From positions 1 through 5,875 of the forward strand of contig JAGNTT010000066.1 of the NCBI GenBank assembly GCA_017987425.1: a DNA stretch of 5,875 bases, written 5' to 3'. Position 1 is the stretch's first letter; every line of letters starts with the position of its first letter. A program made the position numbers and the translations under genes. The notes under the pieces are model-generated. The model saw only the letters and a list, made by a program, of their open reading frames with translations, was not told the origin of the DNA and ran no database searches. The stretch is from Candidatus Omnitrophota bacterium. GTDB taxonomy: Bacteria > Omnitrophota > Gorgyraeia > Zapsychrales > Fredricksoniimonadaceae. Positions 5,463-5,875 of this stretch are shown piece after piece.

Positions 5463-5875
5463 ATGAACGATTACGTTAAATTACTCTCATTCCTTAAAAG
5501 CTACAAACGTGAATTCTTTCTGGCTGTTTTTTTCATGTTTGTTTCTTCTTTATTCCAAGGGGCCCAGTATTCGATGCTGGTGCCTTTGACCGACCGTATT
5601 CTGACCAATAAAAAGATCATACTTCCTAATAAAGTTCCTGATTTCCTGCAGAAACTGGTGGACCAGTTTAACGCGATGGATGTTCATGTGCTTTTTTGGG
5701 TCATTCCTCTGGGATTTTTCATCATGATCATGGTTCGTCTGGTCACCGCGTTCTTTTATGATTATCTTATGAACAATGTCGCTCAGAAGATCATGAGAGA
5801 TATCCGCCTGAGACTGTATGAAACTATTCAGAACCTTTCGCTGGATTATTTCAGCAAGAAGAGAACGGGCGAGCT
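5463..5875 (+). CDS. msbA: MsbA-like lipid A export ABC transporter, N-terminal part (3' end missing)
   Basis: The first 137 codons are visible and the frame is open to the window end. The sequence starts like the transmembrane half of a type I ABC exporter. A cytoplasmic start (MNDYVKLLSFLKSYKREF) leads to TM1 at about 18-40, then a hydrophilic external loop at about 41-74 and TM2 at about 75-99. The first intracellular coupling region follows, with RDIRLRLYETIQNLSLDYF (112-130) and the very characteristic F-x-x-K-R-T-G-E end at 130-137. MsbA homodimers flip core lipid A across the inner membrane using ATP; the nucleotide-binding domain is off the window. Assignment to MsbA rather than another exporter rests on the neighbouring lpxB. 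The ATG is the only plausible start, since an in-frame TAA lies at 5421-5423, but it has no Shine-Dalgarno at normal distance; the nearest, GAAGAGG at 5391-5397, is 65 bases away. Confidence 0.85.
   Translation, partial: MNDYVKLLSFLKSYKREFFLAVFFMFVSSLFQGAQYSMLVPLTDRILTNKKIILPNKVPDFLQKLVDQFNAMDVHVLFWVIPLGFFIMIMVRLVTAFFYDYLMNNVAQKIMRDIRLRLYETIQNLSLDYFSKKRTGE

Noticed and set aside
5407..5466. A leader peptide after GAAGAGG ending in TGA that overlaps the msbA ATG
   Set aside because: The frame is open and ends at 5464-5466, but the only start near the Shine-Dalgarno is ATA; there is no ATG, GTG or TTG, so I do not call it.

Overview
The window looks like chromosomal DNA of a diderm, LPS-making bacterium. 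The right half carries lipid A genes: lpxB, a Gfo/Idh/MocA oxidoreductase of the kind often found beside lpxB, and the start of an msbA-type ABC exporter. Base composition is moderate and the clustering resembles that of environmental lineages such as Omnitrophota or deltaproteobacterial groups. That placement is an impression and cannot be settled from the sequence. I see no phage, plasmid, transposase, CRISPR, rRNA or tRNA signal.

Layout. (1) 1-672, + strand: the 3' part of a response regulator with two receiver domains, the second apparently degenerate. (2) 673-1023: about 350 bases without a confident gene. It holds a weak 61-codon minus-strand ORF and an 8-bp inverted repeat. (3) 1024-2124, +: an integral-membrane acyltransferase of family 3. 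(4) 2161-3180, +: a secreted beta-propeller protein, possibly co-transcribed with the acyltransferase. (5) 3177-4319 and 4292-5227, both on the minus strand: lpxB preceded by the Gfo/Idh gene. The two overlap by 28 bases and clearly form one transcription unit. The lpxB stop overlaps the propeller-gene stop tail to tail. (6) 5228-5462: a dense divergent intergenic region. (7) 5463-5875, +: the first 137 codons of the MsbA-like exporter, cut by the window end.

The intergenic region 5228-5462 is the most interesting part. Two promoter-like pairs face away from each other and overlap: TTGACA-17-TACTAT leftward and TTTACA-17-TACGAT rightward. The leftward leader would be almost entirely a heptad-based imperfect inverted repeat ending 4 bases before the Gfo/Idh start codon. 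The rightward leader would end in a perfect 11-bp stem with a T-rich tail, 10 bases before the msbA start codon. Neither start codon has a recognisable Shine-Dalgarno sequence at normal spacing. Expression of lipid A disaccharide synthesis and of lipid A export may therefore be balanced here, at transcription and through structured leaders. That is inference from sequence only.

How the genes could work together: LpxB makes the lipid A disaccharide on the inner face of the inner membrane. The Gfo/Idh enzyme may modify a sugar nucleotide precursor. The MsbA-like exporter would flip the lipid A core. The family 3 acyltransferase could acylate an envelope glycan.
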